Assembly: GCA_016188985.1 (NCBI GenBank)
Contig: JACPGM010000081.1
Coordinates: forward strand, 1 to 64,000
Direction: 5' to 3'
DNA from: Lentisphaerota bacterium
GTDB lineage: Bacteria; Verrucomicrobiota; Kiritimatiellia; JAAZAB01
Length of the DNA: 64,000 bases
The stretch's first letter is position 1. Every line of letters begins with the position of its first letter. This document shows, one piece after another, positions 36,116-44,918 of the stretch. Below the pieces are notes generated by a model. It was not told where the DNA came from and ran no database searches. It saw nothing but the letters and a program-made list of their open reading frames with translations. The translations under genes were made by a program, and so were the position numbers.

Positions 36116-38161
36116 ATGGCAACCGAAATAAGAAAACGATTGAGCGGCGATGCTGAGCTTGAGCAGTATCGGGCGATCCTCGATGAGCCCACCGAATTCA
36201 AGAACGGTTTCACCTGGGTGGCGGTGGCTGGGGCCTTTTTCTGCGGACTGCTCATGATGCCCGGCACGATTTACCTGAGCCTGATGACCGGCGGCGGCAT
36301 CGCGGCTTCCTGGGTAACTCTGATCATCTTTTCCGAGGTAACCCGGCGGGCCATGAAGACCTTGAGCAAACAGGAGCTGGTGGTGCTCCTGGGCGTGGCC
36401 TCCACCATGTCAATGGGCGGACCGATTGGCGATCTGATCTGGCGCCAGTATCTGATCCGTTCCGACGCCGTGCGCGACATGGGGCTGCTGGGCCAGTTCC
36501 CATCGTGGTATGCGCCGCAGCCCGCCAGCGAGGCTATTCTCTCCCGCAGCCTGCTGCATTCCGACTGGATGATTCCCATTCTGCTGATGGTTTTCCTCTC
36601 CGTGATCGGAACGCTGCGCTCCTATACGCTGGGTTATTTCTTTTTCCGGCTGACATCCGATATCGAGCGCTTGCCGTTCCCGTTTGCCGCGGTCGGCGCG
36701 CAGGGTACGATGGCGCTGGCCGAGGCCGGCGAAAAGCAAACCACCTGGAAGTGGCGGGTGTTCTCGCTGGGGGCGGTTCTGGGCTTGAGCTTTGCCGTCA
36801 TCCAGCTCGGCGTTCCTCTGGTGACCGGCGCGTTTCTGACCAAGCCGATTCTGGTTATTCCCCTGCCGTGGTACGACGCCACTACCCTGACCGAGAACTT
36901 GCTGCCGGCCACGCCCTTCGGCCTGGTTATTGACCTCGGTCTGCTGTTGACCGGCATGATTGTGCCGTTCTGGGCGGCCATGGGCACGGGCGCGGGGATC
37001 TTGTTGACCACCATCATGAATCCGCTGCTGCACAAGCTGGGTGTGCTGCAACGCTGGCAGCCGGGCATGGACACGATCAACACAACCTTCAATAATTCCA
37101 TTGACTTCTGGTGGAGTTTTTCGATCGGCGTAACCCTGGCTATCGCCGTAATTTCTTTTTATCAGACGTTCCGGGACATTGCCCGCAAGGCGCGCGAGCG
37201 CCGTCGTCCCGACCCAGGCTGCGCCGGAGGCGACGCCGAGGCGAGCCCGGACCGGAAAGCGTTGAGCGCCGGCGCCAAGCGCGAGAACCTGTGGGCGGCG
37301 CCCGATAATCGCGGCGACTTCTCGCCCTGGCTGGCCGTGGCGCTCTATTGTTTAGGATCGGGCGCGGTGGTGTGGATTGCCCACCTGCTGGTGCCAAAGT
37401 TCCCGCTCTATTTCCTGATCCTCTTTACCATGGTCTACGCCCCGATCATGACCTACATTGACGCCCGGCTGCAGGGCATCTGTGGCCAGGAGGCCAATAT
37501 CCCGCTGGTCAAGGAAATGGCCATAATCCTCTCGGGCTACAAGGGCATTGATATCTGGCTGGCGCCGATTCCCTTGAACATGTCTGCCGGCGCAGCCTCG
37601 CACTTCCGCACGATTGAATTGACCGGCACTAATTTCTTTTCCTACGTCAAGTCCAGTGCGCTGACCATGCCGCTGGGGTTCATCCTCAGCTTCATCTTCT
37701 GGGCCTTCATCTGGAAGTCGGGCGCCGTGCCCTCGGACCTTTTTCCCTACGCCCAGAAAATGTGGGAGCTGACCGCCAAGAACACGGTCTTGCTCTATTC
37801 GGCCACGATGGAAACGGGAGGTGCCCAGCCACTCTTCTTCCAGGCGCTGCATCCCAAGGTTATTGCCGGATCGTTCTCCTTCACCGTGCTGGCGTTCATT
37901 GTCATGTCAATTATCAATGCGCCGATCATGGCCATCTACGGGTTCCTGCAGTCGATCGGCGGCATGCCGCATGGTTTTATTCTGCTGGTCGTCGGCAACC
38001 TGATTGGCAAGTTCTATTTCCGCAAGCGATTCGGCACCACGCGCTTTCTGCAGATTGCGCCGGTTCTGCTGGCCGGCTACGGCACCGGCGTGGGATTAAT
38101 CGCCCTGATCGGCGTGGCCATCAACCTGATTGTCAGCGCCGTCTCCGGAATGCCGTTTTGA
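36116..38161 (+). CDS. OPT-like polytopic membrane transporter
   Basis: A 681-residue membrane protein with about fourteen hydrophobic segments and a charged cytoplasmic loop near 350-395 (RKARERRRPDPGCAGGDAEA). FAAVGAQGTMALAEAGEK, MGTGAGILLTTIMNPLLHKLG and GQEANIPLVKEMAIILSGYKGIDIWLAPIPLN suggest an oligopeptide-transporter (OPT)-like or DUF6785-like fold. PVC genomes have such proteins annotated as peptide transporters. The start has GGAGAAGG upstream. The next gene, an FtsX permease, begins three bases after its stop, so the two are co-translated. Confidence 0.7.
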   Translation: MATEIRKRLSGDAELEQYRAILDEPTEFKNGFTWVAVAGAFFCGLLMMPGTIYLSLMTGGGIAASWVTLIIFSEVTRRAMKTLSKQELVVLLGVASTMSMGGPIGDLIWRQYLIRSDAVRDMGLLGQFPSWYAPQPASEAILSRSLLHSDWMIPILLMVFLSVIGTLRSYTLGYFFFRLTSDIERLPFPFAAVGAQGTMALAEAGEKQTTWKWRVFSLGAVLGLSFAVIQLGVPLVTGAFLTKPILVIPLPWYDATTLTENLLPATPFGLVIDLGLLLTGMIVPFWAAMGTGAGILLTTIMNPLLHKLGVLQRWQPGMDTINTTFNNSIDFWWSFSIGVTLAIAVISFYQTFRDIARKARERRRPDPGCAGGDAEASPDRKALSAGAKRENLWAAPDNRGDFSPWLAVALYCLGSGAVVWIAHLLVPKFPLYFLILFTMVYAPIMTYIDARLQGICGQEANIPLVKEMAIILSGYKGIDIWLAPIPLNMSAGAASHFRTIELTGTNFFSYVKSSALTMPLGFILSFIFWAFIWKSGAVPSDLFPYAQKMWELTAKNTVLLYSATMETGGAQPLFFQALHPKVIAGSFSFTVLAFIVMSIINAPIMAIYGFLQSIGGMPHGFILLVVGNLIGKFYFRKRFGTTRFLQIAPVLLAGYGTGVGLIALIGVAINLIVSAVSGMPF

Positions 38162-38164
38162 TTT

Positions 38165-39226
38165 ATGGAAACAATATTGTCCCAGGTCAAACTGCCGCTC
38201 AAGCGCTCCTTGCAAATTGCCGTGCAGGGTATCCGCATCCGGCTGGGCCGCTCGCTGGTGACCATCAGCGGCGTGGCCTTGGGCATTGCCTTCCTGATGA
38301 GCAATGTCTCCGCCCAGTTCATCAAGGCGGCCATCGGCAAGGAACGCGAACTGCGCCAGACCGTTAAACTGATGGAAACGGTCGTGCGCAGCGAGGTCGG
38401 CGATTTCGCCGGTAAAAGCCTTTCGGTCGCGGTTTTCGGCACGCTCTCCGGCGCGGAACGCTCCCTGCTGGAGCGCCTGGCCGCGGCCCAACTGGCGGCG
38501 CTCAAGCTCTATGGCCTCAATGTCCCTGGCGCCGCGCCGGCCGCGCTTAAAGGAATCGGCCAGGACAGCCACGCCCTGCTCGTGCTGGGCAACGCCCGCA
38601 AGTGCCCGGTGGCGCTGGAACACCTGGCCGACGGCCTGAAACAGAAAGTTGTAATTGATTCGCTCAGCAACCGCGTCTTTCCCGCCTTCGTTCGGCAAGG
38701 CCGGGCTACGGCCCTCGATCCCGGCAGCGCCGCCGAGGATCAAGTCCGGCGCGAGGTATTTTTCAGCAAGGCAACCGACGAGCAAATTGCCAAACTCAGC
38801 CATGCGGCCGAGCAAGACCGCTTCCGCACCATCTGGATCGTGGTCATTTCCATCCTGGTAACGGTCATTGGCGTATCCAATGCCTTGCTGATGTCGGTAA
38901 CCGAGCGCTTCCGCGAGATCGGCACGATGAAGTGTCTGGGCGCGCTCTCGAGCTTCATCCGCCGGCTGTTCCTGATCGAGAGCGCCTTGATTGGTTTTTG
39001 CGGATCGGTGCTCGGCATTCTGGCCGGCGGATTGTTGCCGGTTATCGTTTTCGGCATTTCCTTCGATTTTCGCTCCGTGCTGCTGCAGATGAATTTTGGG
39101 TTGCTGCTGGCTTCGGCCGCCGGCACGCTGGTCGCCGGCACGCTCTTTGCCATTGGCGCGGCCATCTATCCGGCCAATATCGCGGCGGGCATGGTGCCGG
39201 CCTCGGCCTTGCGGAGCAATATTTAG
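38165..39226 (+). CDS. FtsX/MacB-type ABC transporter permease
   Basis: A 353-residue permease. One N-terminal helix (LGRSLVTISGVALGIAFLMSNVSAQF) is followed by a periplasmic domain of about 190 residues and three C-terminal helices. The second helix carries the family signature IVVISILVTVIGVSNALLMSVTERFREIGTMKCLGA. This topology belongs to MacB/LolC-type permeases that work with LolD-like ATPases in mechanotransmission or lipoprotein and peptide export. The ATPase gene follows after repeat B4. Confidence 0.88.
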   Translation: METILSQVKLPLKRSLQIAVQGIRIRLGRSLVTISGVALGIAFLMSNVSAQFIKAAIGKERELRQTVKLMETVVRSEVGDFAGKSLSVAVFGTLSGAERSLLERLAAAQLAALKLYGLNVPGAAPAALKGIGQDSHALLVLGNARKCPVALEHLADGLKQKVVIDSLSNRVFPAFVRQGRATALDPGSAAEDQVRREVFFSKATDEQIAKLSHAAEQDRFRTIWIVVISILVTVIGVSNALLMSVTERFREIGTMKCLGALSSFIRRLFLIESALIGFCGSVLGILAGGLLPVIVFGISFDFRSVLLQMNFGLLLASAAGTLVAGTLFAIGAAIYPANIAAGMVPASALRSNI

Positions 39227-39237
39227 CCAATGGAAGT

Positions 39238-39461
39238 AACTGCCCAGGTCGTCAAGAAATGAAACTACGAAAAACGCGTCATGCCTAAGGCAGATCCGCC
39301 TGAGGCGGAAAAGGCACGAAAATGGAAAAGAGAATTGTATTCAAATTTCGCGTGTTTTGCGCATTTCGTAGTTCCCGCCAGAGGCGGGTCTGCCTAAGGC
39401 ATGATCCACCTGAGGCGGATCCGCCACGGGCGGAAATTATTTTCTCAGGTAGCTAAGTAGA
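39238..39461. repeat. MITE-like repeat family B, copy 4 (inverted)
   Basis: A complete inverted copy from AACTGCCCAGGTCGTCAAGAAATG to TTTTCTCAGGTAGCTAAGTAG. It includes AATTGTATTCAAATTTCGCGTG, CAGATCCGCCTGAGGCGG and CGTAGTTCCCGCC. It is inserted between the permease and ATPase genes. The ATPase start follows within about six bases and has no good ribosome-binding site. Confidence 0.78.
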
Positions 39462-39466
39462 TACCA

Positions 39467-40240
39467 ATGGATAATAATTCCTTAACCGCATTGTTCGGCG
39501 ACGACAGCACCGCGCAGAAAAGCGGCTATGTGATCCGCGCCGTGGAGGTCTGCAAGGTCTTTGCCCTGGGCGAGCATGAAACCCATGCCTTGCGCGGGGC
39601 GACCCTGGACGTGCGCCGCGGCGAATACATCTCGATCATGGGCCCCTCTGGTTCGGGTAAGACCACCCTGTTTAATATGATCGGCGGACTCAACAAGCCG
39701 ACTTCCGGCAAGGTCTACATTGACCAGGTGGATATCGCCCAGCTCGATCCCTATGAGCTGGCCTGGCTGCGCTGCCGCAAGGTGGGCTACGTGTTCCAGT
39801 CGTTCAACCTGATCCAGGTCATGTCCTGCATCGAAAATGTCATGCTGCCGATGGCCTTTGCCGGACTGAGCTCCGAGGACGCGCACGACAAGGCCCGGGA
39901 TATTCTCGCGCTGGTGGGCCTGGGCGACCGCGCCTTGCATAAACCGGCCGAAATGTCGGGCGGCCAGCAACAGCGCGTCGCCATTGCCCGGGCCCTGGCC
40001 AATTCGCCGGATATCATCCTGGCGGATGAACCCACCGGCAACCTGGACCTGAAAACTGGCGAGGAAATCATTGAGCTGTTTGCGCGGCTGCGTGACCAGC
40101 TTGGCGTCACCATCATCACCGCCACCCACGACCTCAAGATGCTCAAGCGCTCGGACCGCATCGTTTGGATCGAGGATGGGCGCATCACCCGGGTCACCAC
40201 CCCGGACGAAATGAAGATCAAGATTGAGGAGATCCATTGA
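39467..40240 (+). CDS. ABC transporter ATP-binding protein (LolD/MacB type) 1
   Basis: A 257-residue ATPase. Walker A is GPSGSGKTT, the Q-loop is VFQSFNLI, the signature is MSGGQQQRVAIARAL, Walker B is IILADEPTGNLD, and the H-loop is in ATHDLKML. The N-terminal extension (MDNNSLTALFGDDSTAQ) is a little longer than usual. The sequence type matches the MacB/LolD/FtsE group, so it should drive the FtsX-type permeases upstream. Another paralogue follows at 40975. Confidence 0.94.
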   Translation: MDNNSLTALFGDDSTAQKSGYVIRAVEVCKVFALGEHETHALRGATLDVRRGEYISIMGPSGSGKTTLFNMIGGLNKPTSGKVYIDQVDIAQLDPYELAWLRCRKVGYVFQSFNLIQVMSCIENVMLPMAFAGLSSEDAHDKARDILALVGLGDRALHKPAEMSGGQQQRVAIARALANSPDIILADEPTGNLDLKTGEEIIELFARLRDQLGVTIITATHDLKMLKRSDRIVWIEDGRITRVTTPDEMKIKIEEIH

Positions 40241-40266
40241 GGGTTAGGGTTCAGGGTTTTTCGATT

Positions 40267-40472
40267 GTCATTCCGGGCTTTCCGCCTCTGGCGGATGCTA
40301 CTCTGCGAAGTAAGCCTCCCTGCTCTGCGAAGCCGCTACGCAGGGCGTAGAAGAGTCGCTACGAAGCACGAGTCCGCCTTTGGTGGAGACCCGGAATCCA
40401 GTCCCTCCTGATGCAAAATCGGGACTTGATCAGGTTATTCTGGATTCCCGCCTGCGCGGGAATGACCGAAAG
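40267..40472. repeat. composite inverted repeat with nested family D
   Basis: The outer arms GTCATTCCGGG and GCGGGAATGACC, with inner CCCGGAATCCAG and CTGGATTCCCGCCTGCGCGGG, form a repeat type that is common in many bacteria (recollection). A long family D variant lies at 40297-40373 between GCGGAT and CCGCC. It separates the first ATPase from the PqqD-like gene. Confidence 0.7.
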
Positions 40473-40483
40473 AATCTACAGCC

Positions 40484-40978
40484 ATGAAAAAAAATTGGAA
40501 AAGGGTCAAGCAAGTCCGCGCCAATCCCCGCGGAACTTACCGGAGGGACCCGCTGGCGGCGATTCCGCTTACCCCTGCGAACGTGGAGCAGAAGCGGGAT
40601 AGCCAGGGTCTGATCCACCTGCGCGCGCGCCTTCCGCTCAAAGGGTTACGCAAACGCGTGGCGGATTTCCTGGGGTATGAATATGCCAAGACGGTCGCGC
40701 TGGACACGCTGGGCTCGCGGTATTACGAGCAGGTGGATGGGCAACGCAGCCTGCGCGCGATCGTCGCGGCCATGTTGCCGGAGAGCGGCCGCAGCCCCGG
40801 CCAACTCGAAGAGCACATCGTGCTCTTCACCAAAGCGCTGATGGCCAAGAATCTGCTTGTCTTGAAAGTGGCCGCGGATCCCGACGATCCGGGAGAGCCC
40901 GCCTATGCCCGAGCGCCGGCCAGGGAGCTCGGCCAGGAAGGACGGGACGCGAAGACAAAACCGGAAGGACAACCATGA
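40484..40978 (+). CDS. PqqD-like protein
   Basis: A 164-residue protein. Its central part, VALDTLGSRYYEQVDGQRSLRAIVAAM followed by LEEHIVLFTKALMAKNLLVL, has the winged-helix pattern of PqqD-family proteins (LDxxGxxxWxxxDGxxTxxEI). PqqD-like folds bind peptide substrates in PQQ and RiPP pathways (RRE-type). The N-terminal 50 residues are basic. The C-terminal tail is low-complexity. Its stop overlaps the start of the second ATPase (ATGA), so the two are coupled. What peptide, if any, it binds is unknown. Confidence 0.72.
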   Translation: MKKNWKRVKQVRANPRGTYRRDPLAAIPLTPANVEQKRDSQGLIHLRARLPLKGLRKRVADFLGYEYAKTVALDTLGSRYYEQVDGQRSLRAIVAAMLPESGRSPGQLEEHIVLFTKALMAKNLLVLKVAADPDDPGEPAYARAPARELGQEGRDAKTKPEGQP

Positions 40979-41706
40979 CTACACCCACCCCCGGACGCAA
41001 CGTGATCGCTGCCTCCGTGAACGTAAAGCGCAAGTACCAGCTTGGCCGGGAAACCGTCTGGGCCTTGAACGGCATTACCCTTGACATCTTTGAGGGCGAA
41101 TATCTTTCCATCATGGGTCCCTCCGGCTCGGGCAAATCAACCTTCTTTAACATGATCGGCGCGCTGGATGTGCCCACGGAAGGCACCATCCGCTTCATGG
41201 GCCAGGACCTCTTTAAGTTGCCCGAGGCCAAGCAGGCCTGGGTGCGCTGCAACAAGATCGGTTACATTTTCCAGACCTTCAACCTGGTGGCCGTTATGAC
41301 CGCGCTGGAAAACGTGGCGCTACCCGCCATCCTGCGCGGAGACGCGCCCAACGCGGCTGCGGCTAAAGCCGCCGCCACGCTGGATATCGTCGGCCTGGCT
41401 CATCGCCGGGAGCACCTGCCCGCGCAGCTCTCCGGCGGACAGCAGCAACGCGTCGCTATTGCCCGCGCCCTGGTCAACAGCCCGGCGGTCATTCTGGCGG
41501 ATGAACCCACCGGCAATCTCGACACCAAGACCGGAGCTGAAATCATTGAATTGCTCAAACGCCTGCAGTCGGAGCATGGCGTTACGATCATCACCGCGAC
41601 CCACGACATCAAAATGCTCCAGATCTCCGACCGGATCGTGTGGATCCGCGACGGCCGCATTGAGCGCCTTGAGGAACATGACCGGGTCAAGTTCACCGTC
41701 CATTGA
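40975..41706 (+). CDS. ABC transporter ATP-binding protein (LolD/MacB type) 2
   Basis: A 243-residue ATPase, a paralogue of the one at 39467. It has GPSGSGKST (Walker A), IFQTFNLVAVMTALENVALP (Q-loop), LSGGQQQRVAIARAL (signature), ILADEPTGNLD (Walker B) and ATHDIKML (H-loop). All catalytic motifs are intact. It is coupled to the PqqD-like gene. With the giant FtsX protein and the separate FtsX permease, two ATPases and two permeases are available, perhaps as two complexes or one heteromeric one. Confidence 0.94.
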   Translation: MTTPTPGRNVIAASVNVKRKYQLGRETVWALNGITLDIFEGEYLSIMGPSGSGKSTFFNMIGALDVPTEGTIRFMGQDLFKLPEAKQAWVRCNKIGYIFQTFNLVAVMTALENVALPAILRGDAPNAAAAKAAATLDIVGLAHRREHLPAQLSGGQQQRVAIARALVNSPAVILADEPTGNLDTKTGAEIIELLKRLQSEHGVTIITATHDIKMLQISDRIVWIRDGRIERLEEHDRVKFTVH

Positions 41707-41756
41707 TCGGAACGTTCGGGAACGCATTGATCCATCCATCCCGTCAAGGAAAGCTC

Positions 41757-41891
41757 ATGACCGAAACATCCCACATGCGCTTCCACCCCGTCAATCCCGC
41801 CGAACCGGTGATTGCGGTCTTCTTCGATCCGGCCCTCTCGCCGGAGTCGGAATGGCGCCTGGAAACCCGTTTCACCCTGGAGGCGGGCTGA
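41757..41891 (+). CDS. small ORF of 44 residues
   Basis: MTETSHMRFHPVNPAEPVIAV begins at an ATG seven bases after AAGGA, a good ribosome-binding site. The frame ends LETRFTLEAG before the deacetylase gene. It is inside the plus-strand run, 50 bases after the ATPase and 34 before the deacetylase. No family is recognised. It may be a small operon protein, a decayed gene or a peptide substrate of the system. The evidence is only spacing and the ribosome-binding site. Confidence 0.45.
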   Translation: MTETSHMRFHPVNPAEPVIAVFFDPALSPESEWRLETRFTLEAG

Positions 41892-41925
41892 CCCTCGTGT
41901 CGAATGTTAACTATAAGGAGACTGT

Positions 41926-42741
41926 ATGATGAGCAGCATTCAGTTTGGACGGTGGCCGGGCGGACGCACGCACGCCGTCACGTTCAGTTACGACGATGGC
42001 CGCAAGGAAGATCGCCGGATGGTGGAGATCTTCAATCGCTACGGCTTGAAGGGTACCTTCAACCTCAATAGCGATATGCTGAATTTGCAGGACCGCGTCA
42101 GCCCCGATGAGGTCCGGACGCTCTATGCCGGCCACGAGGTGGCTTGCCATTTCGCCACGCACCGGTTTCCAACTCGCTGCCCTCGTGAAATCCTGCTGCG
42201 GGAGGTCTTGGAAGACCGCCGGCGGCTGGAAACCCTGACGGGCGGACTGGTAACCGGCATGGCCTATCCCTTCGGACTCTTTAACGCCGAGGTCATTGAA
42301 ATCCTACGGGCCTGCGGCATCCACTATGCCCGCGCGGCGGTCTCGACAGGACAATTCACCTGGGCTCCGAACGATTGGCTGCAATGGCATCCCACGGGTC
42401 ATGACCGGTCGGTCACACCGGACACGATCCGGCGTTTTTTTAACGCCCCGGTCTGGGAAGCCGCGGGCCGGCTGTATTATATCTTTGGCCACAGTTACGA
42501 GTTCAACAGCCCCGAGCGCTGGGCCTTCCTGGAGTCCATTTGCCAGGCGTTCCGGGACCAGGGCAGCGACAACCTCTGGGCCGCAACGAACCTCGAAATT
42601 ATGACGTATGTCGAGGCCGTGCGCGCGCTCGTGTTCTCGGTGGCCTGCGATCGTGTGCGCAATCCGTCGGCAATCCCCGTCTGGATCGACAAGGACGGCA
42701 AGGCCGTTGAGATCCCCGCGGGGCAGATGCTCTCGCTCTGA
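41926..42741 (+). CDS. polysaccharide deacetylase (NodB-like) family protein 1
   Basis: A 271-residue carbohydrate esterase family 4-type domain. Motif 1 is VTFSYDDGRKEDRRMV (TFDDG variant, with the metal Asp), and motif 2 is EVACHFATHRFP (HxxTH-like metal His). GMAYPFGLFNAEVIEILRACGI gives the later motif. No signal peptide is visible, so the substrate may be intracellular. TAAGGAG precedes the ATG by six bases. It lies between the transporter genes and a radical SAM gene on the same strand. Confidence 0.85.
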   Translation: MMSSIQFGRWPGGRTHAVTFSYDDGRKEDRRMVEIFNRYGLKGTFNLNSDMLNLQDRVSPDEVRTLYAGHEVACHFATHRFPTRCPREILLREVLEDRRRLETLTGGLVTGMAYPFGLFNAEVIEILRACGIHYARAAVSTGQFTWAPNDWLQWHPTGHDRSVTPDTIRRFFNAPVWEAAGRLYYIFGHSYEFNSPERWAFLESICQAFRDQGSDNLWAATNLEIMTYVEAVRALVFSVACDRVRNPSAIPVWIDKDGKAVEIPAGQMLSL

Positions 42742-42858
42742 GTCCAGGCAAGAACTCCGTTATGAGGGGGCAAAAACGTCTATTTTGACGGGCAAATCTT
42801 CTTTTCCCTATCAGTCAACGGCCTATAGTCTACAGCCTGAATAAGCCTGAGTATTTCC

Positions 42859-44253
42859 ATGAAGGTTCTTTTCGTTTATCCTGATATCGGCGTGCGCGGC
42901 GGCGCGCGCAGTTACCAGTTCGGCATCGGGCTCTTGAGCGCGTTGCTCAGGACGCGCGGCCACGCGACCAGTCTATACTACATGTTTGGGGATTATAACC
43001 CCGCGGCGCTCAAGCGCGCGGTCGCCATGTACCAGCCGGGCCTGATCGCGTTCTCGGCAGTCTCGCCGCAGTTTCGGTTCGTGAAACAGATTTTCAAGGA
43101 CTTGGCGCCTTTTCCCGCCTTTACCATTCTGGGCGGACACCACGCCACCTTGGCGCCGGAATGCCTGCAAACCATTGAAGGACTGGATGCAATCTGCATT
43201 GGCGAGGGGGAATATCCGCTTCTGGAACTGGTCGAGACCCTGGAGCGCGGCGGCGAAGCAAGCGCCATTCCCAACCTCTGGGTAAAAACCCGCAACCAAG
43301 GCATTGCCAAAAACGCGACCCGCCCTTTTACCGAAAACTTGGATACGTTGCCGTTTGTGGACCGCGAACTGTTTGATTACCAGGCAATCATTAATTCCGA
43401 TTTCCACACGGCCCAATTCATGTTTTCACGCGGCTGTCCCTACAATTGCACCTTCTGCAGCAACCATGCCCTGCGCGAGCGGCAGGATGGCAAATACGTC
43501 CGGTTCCGCGGCGTGCCGAGCTGCCTCGCTGAAATCCGGGAGGTGACCGGCCGCTACCGCATGCGCGCCCTCTATTTCAATGACGACTGCTTTACCACGC
43601 ACCGGAATTTTGTGGACGAATTCTGCACGCGCTATTCCGAGGAGTTCGCCTTGCCCTTCGCCATTAATGCCCGACCGGAGACGCTGAACGACGACATCTG
43701 CCGTGTGCTCAAAGCCGCCGGCTGCCAGCGCCTCAGTATCGGCATCGAAAGCGGCTCGGAGAGCTTCCGTCAAAAAGTGCTCGGCCGGCGTCAGTCAAAT
43801 GAGCGGATTGTCGCGGCCTTTGCCGCGGCCCGCCGCGCGGGAATCAAGACCAAATCATTTAACATCGTCGGCTTCCCTTACGAGACGCCGGCCATCTTCC
43901 AGGAAACCGTGGACCTCAATGAGCGCATCCAGCCCGACAGCGTCATCATCGGCATCTTTGAGCCCTACCCCGGCACGCGGCTGGCGGAGATATGTTTGCA
44001 AGAGGGTTTCCTTCCCAGCGACCAGCCGGATGCCTGGTTCCTGGGCCGGATGGATACGATCTTGAACATGCCGGCTTTCCCGCGCCGCGCAATTTTGCGC
44101 TGCTTCCGGAATTTTGCGTTTAATGTCTATAAAAAGTCGGCGCCCTTAAAGGCGTTTTTTTATAAAGCGTATTATTCCGCCGCCGGCGAGCGGCTGATCC
44201 GCCTGCTCGCCCCCGTTAAGGATCTCCTGCGCCGCCTGGTGATGGGCGTGTGA
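42859..44253 (+). CDS. B12-binding-domain radical SAM protein 1
   Basis: A 464-residue class B-type radical SAM enzyme. The N-terminal 140 residues form a cobalamin-binding-like domain (LGGHHATLAPE). The 4Fe-4S cluster motif is SRGCPYNCTFCSNHAL near residue 190. RLSIGIESGSESFRQKVLGRRQ and FNIVGFPYETPAIFQETVD are typical of the family. Such enzymes methylate or rearrange unactivated carbons, often in lipids, cofactors or peptides. The substrate is unknown. It ends the long plus-strand run. The last 60 residues are hydrophobic/basic and may touch the membrane. Confidence 0.88.
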   Translation: MKVLFVYPDIGVRGGARSYQFGIGLLSALLRTRGHATSLYYMFGDYNPAALKRAVAMYQPGLIAFSAVSPQFRFVKQIFKDLAPFPAFTILGGHHATLAPECLQTIEGLDAICIGEGEYPLLELVETLERGGEASAIPNLWVKTRNQGIAKNATRPFTENLDTLPFVDRELFDYQAIINSDFHTAQFMFSRGCPYNCTFCSNHALRERQDGKYVRFRGVPSCLAEIREVTGRYRMRALYFNDDCFTTHRNFVDEFCTRYSEEFALPFAINARPETLNDDICRVLKAAGCQRLSIGIESGSESFRQKVLGRRQSNERIVAAFAAARRAGIKTKSFNIVGFPYETPAIFQETVDLNERIQPDSVIIGIFEPYPGTRLAEICLQEGFLPSDQPDAWFLGRMDTILNMPAFPRRAILRCFRNFAFNVYKKSAPLKAFFYKAYYSAAGERLIRLLAPVKDLLRRLVMGV

Positions 44254-44327
44254 GGCCGCAAACGGGCTTTGTCAAAACCCCTTTCGTCGAGCGGTATGCG
44301 GAAGCCGCTGGTTTGCCGACACATTTC

Positions 44328-44543
44328 TTATGCTGGCACAGGAGTCAAGCTGAAGACACGAGCCAAGTGGGATGCCCTTTGAATATCGCCGCTGCGTAAG
44401 GCTTCGCGGACATCATCCAATTTATAGGCATCATCCAATGACAAGTAGGGAGACCAGTCATTGTCCGTTTCGATCAATTCGACATCAACCTCGGCCACAT
44501 ACTGGCCTTCATGAATTAATTTTGTGTGGTGCCTTGTGTTCAT
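44328..44543 (-). CDS. small partner protein of the DUF4258 gene
   Basis: A 71-residue protein, MNTRHHTKLIHEGQYVAEVDVELIETDNDWSPYLSLDDAYKLDDVREALRSGD. It looks like an antitoxin-type partner seen next to DUF4258 genes in other bacteria (recollection). Its ATG overlaps the stop of the frame-corrected DUF4258 gene (AAATGA), so the two form one unit. It is the last gene of the AT-rich island. Confidence 0.7.
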   Translation of the reverse strand: MNTRHHTKLIHEGQYVAEVDVELIETDNDWSPYLSLDDAYKLDDVREALRSGDIQRASHLARVFSLTPVPA

Positions 44544-44864
44544 TTCTTTCTCCTCATAAAATCACTTGTCCATCGTCTTGAATCCGGCCGGTAGGCTGTT
44601 ACAATCACGGCCGGAGATGTTTGTCCCCTCGGAATCCCCCCAGACCACGTGAATCGGGTTTCCATCGCGGTCCTGTTGCAGGACAAGCACACATGGCCCT
44701 TTCGGAAAGTCCGGATAATCCTCCACTAATCTGCCGTTGGGCACATCTGCCACAATATCCCTGACAAACAGACCTTCTTCGGCTATTCCATCATAGCCGT
44801 GTTCCGATATTCTTATTTTTCCTCTCTGAGCCAGTTGAACGATCCGGCGTAATGTATCACTCAT
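44540..44864 (-). pseudogene. DUF4258 family toxin-like protein with a +1 frameshift
   Basis: The gene starts MSDTLRRIVQLAQRGKIRISEHGYDG, then has VEDYPDFPKGPCVLVLQQDRDGNPIHVVWG. These are the hallmarks of DUF4258 (RelE/MqsR-like fold, often a toxin). After HVVWG the uncorrected frame ends quickly (44562). Removing one G from the run of six just after it restores IPRGQTSPAVIVTAYRPDSR and the expected end RRWTSDFMRRKK. The corrected stop then overlaps the partner start. This is either a genuine frameshift or a homopolymer sequencing error. The upstream ATG at 44885 is less likely. Confidence 0.75.
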
Positions 44865-44918
44865 GCCATAATCATAACGTAACAAATATGATTGGCAAAT
44901 CGTTTCTTATGGCCAACA

